From Latescibacteria bacterium UBA6620 (GTDB lineage: Bacteria > Latescibacterota > UBA2968): a DNA stretch of 64,000 nucleotides. The stretch covers positions 53,476-117,475 of the forward strand of contig DJHM01000051.1 in assembly GCA_002433075.1 (NCBI GenBank), in the 5' to 3' direction. Made by a program: the position numbers and the translations under genes. Positions 61,086-64,000 of this stretch are shown here, one piece after another. The notes under the pieces were generated by a model. The model was not told the origin of the DNA and did no database searches. It saw only the letters and a program-made list of their open reading frames with translations. Position 1 is the stretch's first letter. Each line of letters starts with the position of its first letter.

Positions 61086-62441
61086 CTTGTTCTCGTCCTT
61101 CATTTTTTTAAGTTTGTATTGTAGACTCCGCACGCTAATCCCCAGGATTTCAGCGGCCTCTTTTCGATTGGAGGTCACATTTTCGAGCGTATCCAGAATC
61201 ATCTGCGTTTCTAAAGCTTCGATGGACGACCCCCGCTGTACCGTTAAGACATCCTCCACGGGTCTGGTTGCCCTGACACCTGAAGGGAGAGCCTCTGCGG
61301 ACACTTCGCGATCTTTGCTCGTCACCACGATCCGTTCGATCGCGTTCTTCAACTCTCTCACATTTCCCGGCCACCCGTAGTCCAGCATCTGCCCGGTGGC
61401 ATCTTCGGTCAGATGCTTTCGCGACTTGTGGTGGAGCGCACAGAGCTGGTCCAGAAAGGTCTCGATTAAGTAGGGCAGGTCTTCGCGACGCTCCCGCAGG
61501 GGAGGAATCCGAATCGGAACAACGTTGATTCGGTAGTAGAGATCCTCTCGAAACCGGCCGTTCGCCACTTCCTTTTCCAGGTCCCGGTTGGTTGCAAAGA
61601 TGATTCGTGCGTCCAGCGAAACCATCTGCGTCGATCCGACGGGCGTGAAGGTCCGTTCTTCCAGGACCCGCAGCAGATCAACCTGGTTGGCCAGGGGAAT
61701 CTCCCCGACCTCGTCCAGGAAAAGCGTGCCCCCCGACGCTTCCGCCAGGATGCCTTTCCGGTCCGCTACCGCACCCGTAAAGGCGCCGCGGACGTGACCG
61801 AACAACTCCGACGCGAACAGGGTTTCCGGAATCGCACCAGAGTTTGTCGGGACAAGCGGCCCCCTGGACACTCGGGAACGCTGGTGAATCGCTCTGGCCA
61901 CAAGCTCTTTCCCCGTCCCTGTTTCGCCCTGGATCAACACCGGGACGTCGGTCATGGCCGCCTGTTCAATCGTGTTGCAGACTTCCTGCATCACCGAGCT
62001 GCGGCGGACAATCACGTCCAGAGCATCGCCCGAATCCAGTTTGGCCCGCAGTTCCTTGTTCTCCGCTACAAGGGCTTGATGCTCGAGCAACCTGCCTAGG
62101 GAAAGTCGGAGACGCTTGATGTCTACGGGCTTGGTCAAAAAATCGAACGCCCCCATCCTCATCGCGTCGACAGCTGTCGAGATTTCTCCATAGGCCGTAA
62201 TGATGATCACACCCGTCTCTCCCGACGTTTCGACAACCTGCCTGAGCAGGGAAAACCCATCGACGCCGGGGATACGCAGATCGAAAATCGCCGCGCTGTA
62301 GGTTCTGCGACGGAGCAGATTCGACGCCTCGCTGCCATCGTGCGCCACTTCGACCCGGTATCCTTCCCGCTCGAGGCTCTCACGCAGCCCCTCGCAGATA
62401 TGATACTCGTCGTCGGCGATGAGGATTGGGAACTCGGTCAT
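61077..62441 (-). CDS. NtrC-family sigma-54-dependent response regulator
   Basis: 454 residues. A receiver domain (Asp54 in AAIFDLRIPGVDGF, acidic pair in LIADDEYHI) is followed by an AAA+ domain with Walker A GETGTGKE, the sigma-54 contact GAFTGA (HVRGAFTGAVADRKG), LFLDEVGEIPL and the arginine finger region FREDLYYRINVVPIRIPPLR. A Fis-type helix-turn-helix closes it (NVTSNRKEAAEILGISVRSL). It activates sigma-54 promoters on phosphorylation. Its partner kinase gene ends four bases upstream. Two palindromes near its stop codon suggest the next gene is a target. Confidence 0.95.
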   Translation of the reverse strand: MTEFPILIADDEYHICEGLRESLEREGYRVEVAHDGSEASNLLRRRTYSAAIFDLRIPGVDGFSLLRQVVETSGETGVIIITAYGEISTAVDAMRMGAFDFLTKPVDIKRLRLSLGRLLEHQALVAENKELRAKLDSGDALDVIVRRSSVMQEVCNTIEQAAMTDVPVLIQGETGTGKELVARAIHQRSRVSRGPLVPTNSGAIPETLFASELFGHVRGAFTGAVADRKGILAEASGGTLFLDEVGEIPLANQVDLLRVLEERTFTPVGSTQMVSLDARIIFATNRDLEKEVANGRFREDLYYRINVVPIRIPPLRERREDLPYLIETFLDQLCALHHKSRKHLTEDATGQMLDYGWPGNVRELKNAIERIVVTSKDREVSAEALPSGVRATRPVEDVLTVQRGSSIEALETQMILDTLENVTSNRKEAAEILGISVRSLQYKLKKMKDENKMQ

Positions 62442-62445
62442 CGGG

Positions 62446-63471
62446 TCACTCGCTCACGCCCCCCGGGTCTCCGCTCGTTCCGCCTGACCGCGGTAGTGAA
62501 ATCGCAAAGGTGCTTCCGACGCCCGGCTCGCTCTGAACGTCGATTGAGCCCCCGTGCTCGTAGATGACCCTTTGCGCGATCGACAGCCCGAGCCCGGTGC
62601 CTTCTGCCTTCGTCGTGTAATACAGCTCGAAAATGCGGGACAGGTCGACCGGGTCGATGCCTCGACCGTCGTCCTTGAGTGCCAATCGAACCATCCCCGA
62701 CGGCCGATCGAACGACGTCGCCGCCCGAACGGTCCCTCCCCCTTCAATGGCGTGAAAAGCGTTGACGGTCAAGTTCAAGAGGGCCTGTCCAAGCTGACTT
62801 TCATCACCCTCGATCAGAGGAAGCTCGTCGGCAAGTTCCAGCTTGAGACGCACGCCGTACTCCCGAGCCTCCGGCGCCACGAGGTCGAAGACTCTCCGGA
62901 CGACGTCGTTCAAACCGAGTGGTGCAAGCTCCAGTTGTGGGCTTCGGGAAAATCGCAGGAAGTTGCCCACGATCCCATCGAGCCGCTTGATTTCCGTGTT
63001 CGCGACACTCAGCCGGCGCTGGAGGGAGGTCCGTAGTTCCGGCTCAAGCTGTTCGATGTCCTCCGCCATCAGTTGCAACTGAATCGTCACGGCCCCGAGC
63101 GGGTTCCGGACTTCGTGGGCGACGGTGGCCGCGAGTCGCCCCAGCGCATTCATTTTCTCGACCTGGTAGACGTCTCCTTCCGACCGCCCGAGATCCGACC
63201 GATCTCTCAGAACGACAACCAGCCCCGAGTTTCCGTCCAGGTCCAAAGCCGACGTACTGACCACCAGGTGACCGGAGTCCGCGCTTTCAAAAGGAATCTC
63301 CGCATCAACAACGTAAGTGCCCTCGAGCCCTCGCCGGACAAGCGACAGCATCTCTTCGGACTTCTCGAACAGGACTTCGAAGGGAACAACCCTTCGATCC
63401 TCCACGCTTGTCAGGTCACACGCATACTGGTTGGCAGCTACGACGTTTCCTTCGCCTGACAGGGCTAGCAC
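62446..63471 (-). CDS. PAS-domain sensor histidine kinase (NtrB-like)
   Basis: 341 residues as annotated from GTG 63471. A PAS domain occupies residues 1-95, the HisKA helix has VAHEVRNPLGAVTIQ (His119), and the ATPase has NLTVNAFHAI (N box), DDGRGIDPVDLSRIFELYYT and GTGLGLSIAQRV. No membrane segment is present, so it is probably cytoplasmic like NtrB. In-frame coding continues upstream to 63570 (HQSILDSLGSGLGEGVLALS) with no ATG, GTG or TTG, so the true start may be a rare ATT or CTG, or the N-terminus is damaged. Its stop lies four bases before the regulator's ATG. Confidence 0.85.
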   Translation of the reverse strand: MLALSGEGNVVAANQYACDLTSVEDRRVVPFEVLFEKSEEMLSLVRRGLEGTYVVDAEIPFESADSGHLVVSTSALDLDGNSGLVVVLRDRSDLGRSEGDVYQVEKMNALGRLAATVAHEVRNPLGAVTIQLQLMAEDIEQLEPELRTSLQRRLSVANTEIKRLDGIVGNFLRFSRSPQLELAPLGLNDVVRRVFDLVAPEAREYGVRLKLELADELPLIEGDESQLGQALLNLTVNAFHAIEGGGTVRAATSFDRPSGMVRLALKDDGRGIDPVDLSRIFELYYTTKAEGTGLGLSIAQRVIYEHGGSIDVQSEPGVGSTFAISLPRSGGTSGDPGGVSE

Positions 63472-63643
63472 GCCCTCCCCAAGCCCGCTACCCAGACTGT
63501 CCAGAATGCTCTGATGGCGGTCTCCGGGACCACCTCCGAAAATGGAAGTTTTAGAGCCGATGGGCAGAAACTACGGCGGCCCCTGCAGGGAGGCAAGAAT
63601 CGTAGCGATATACCATCACGTTACAAGCTCCGAAAAGGTATAT

Positions 63644-64000
63644 TTGAACCGTTCGTCCGGGCGCCAATCCCCGGCATCTCTCGAGTCCTTCGATGCCCAT
63701 ATCCGCGATTTGAACGATTCCCTCACCAGCATCCAGCGTAACACCATCGACCTCATCGGTCGTCTCCGGAGAGACCAGGAGAAACTGATCGAGGCGTGGA
63801 AGGTCCGTATTCTGGAAGAACCCTCGATTCAGAGACGCGAAGACCACGACCAGAGCGCCCTTCCCGAGATCGAGAGTTACTTCGGGCTCATCCTCCAGAG
63901 CCTCGCGAATCCCGCCGATTCTCTCGCCTTGCGACGTCGAATCCGAGAGGGCGACCTGGGGGCCCTGACTCCTGATGCTGACCTGCCCCCCGGGATTGTT
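63644..64000 (+). CDS. partial gene, coiled-coil N-terminus of unknown family
   Basis: The plus-strand frame from TTG 63644 to the right edge is open for 119 codons. AAAAGG lies five to six bases before the TTG. The protein begins with ESFDAHIRDLNDSLTSIQRN and continues TIDLIGRLRRDQEKLIEAWK, a helical segment reminiscent of the RsbR/sensor N-terminal regions. ALPEIESYFGLILQSLANPA and RRRIREGDLGALTPD follow. It is cut by the window edge. A long overlapping minus-strand frame is less protein-like. The intergenic space to the divergent kinase is about 170 bases and likely carries both promoters. Confidence 0.6.
   Translation, partial: MNRSSGRQSPASLESFDAHIRDLNDSLTSIQRNTIDLIGRLRRDQEKLIEAWKVRILEEPSIQRREDHDQSALPEIESYFGLILQSLANPADSLALRRRIREGDLGALTPDADLPPGIV

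Noticed and set aside
63551..63847. Minus-strand frame upstream of the kinase
   Set aside because: It is not in frame with the kinase and ends before it. The plus-strand frame has a ribosome site and a protein-like helical composition.

Overview
The window is chromosomal bacterial DNA (roughly 58-60 % GC by eye) with no rRNA, tRNA, CRISPR array or insertion sequence that I can recognise. The likely source is an uncultured member of the FCB side of the bacterial tree, perhaps Latescibacterota (WS3) or a neighbour. This is an inference from the gene content: a short (284 aa) Bacteroidetes-like primary sigma factor; secreted proteins ending in FlgD-like/T9SS-type or dockerin tails; LL-diaminopimelate aminotransferase; and a mix of phytanoyl-CoA dioxygenase, sulfatase, Gfo/Idh/MocA, RraA, SelA-like and TIM-barrel isomerase genes. 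Start codons are often GTG or TTG.

Layout. 1-2.8 kb (minus): a PhyH gene cut by the window edge, an alpha/beta hydrolase, and a PQQ-propeller lipoprotein gene broken by three in-frame stops. 3.0-3.7 kb (plus): a VTT/DedA-like membrane protein. 3.7-13.3 kb (minus): guaA followed by three large secreted proteins that each carry a cohesin-like domain and a dockerin. 13.4-15.9 kb (minus): two envelope proteins that share a domain. 16.2-19.4 kb: a small orphan gene, a DUF420 protein, glutamate dehydrogenase and an ankyrin lipoprotein.

19.4-37.9 kb is accessory and visibly decaying. It holds a TRM11-like methyltransferase, sulfatase, aldo-keto reductase, M20 peptidase, M50-like protease, SelA-like enzyme, Nudix hydrolase, RraA-like protein, Gfo/Idh oxidoreductase, MFS transporter and LmbE deacetylase. 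Among them lie an FtsX-type permease, a GT39 remnant, a small conserved gene, a phosphotransferase, a TIM-barrel isomerase and two sensor-kinase remnants, all broken by in-frame stops, frameshifts or deletions. Short dispersed repeats and perfect fold-back inverted repeats are concentrated here.

37.9-44.8 kb (minus) is one tightly overlapping unit: dapL, an NHL propeller protein, a 1035-residue predicted outer-membrane protein and an Omp85-type barrel. 45.0-60.2 kb is core: frr-tsf-rpsB-rpsI-rplM, a FliL-like protein, a CCA-adding-type enzyme, murA (Cys to Asp form), rlmN, an M23 peptidase, a Minf_1886 protein, larC, glnA, HU, an ECF S component and the primary sigma factor.

60.3-63.5 kb (minus) looks like a sigma-54 circuit: a histidine kinase, an NtrC-type activator with GAFTGA, two palindromic upstream sites, a canonical -24/-12 promoter and a PtsN-like EIIA gene. 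A divergent, partial coiled-coil gene runs off the right edge.
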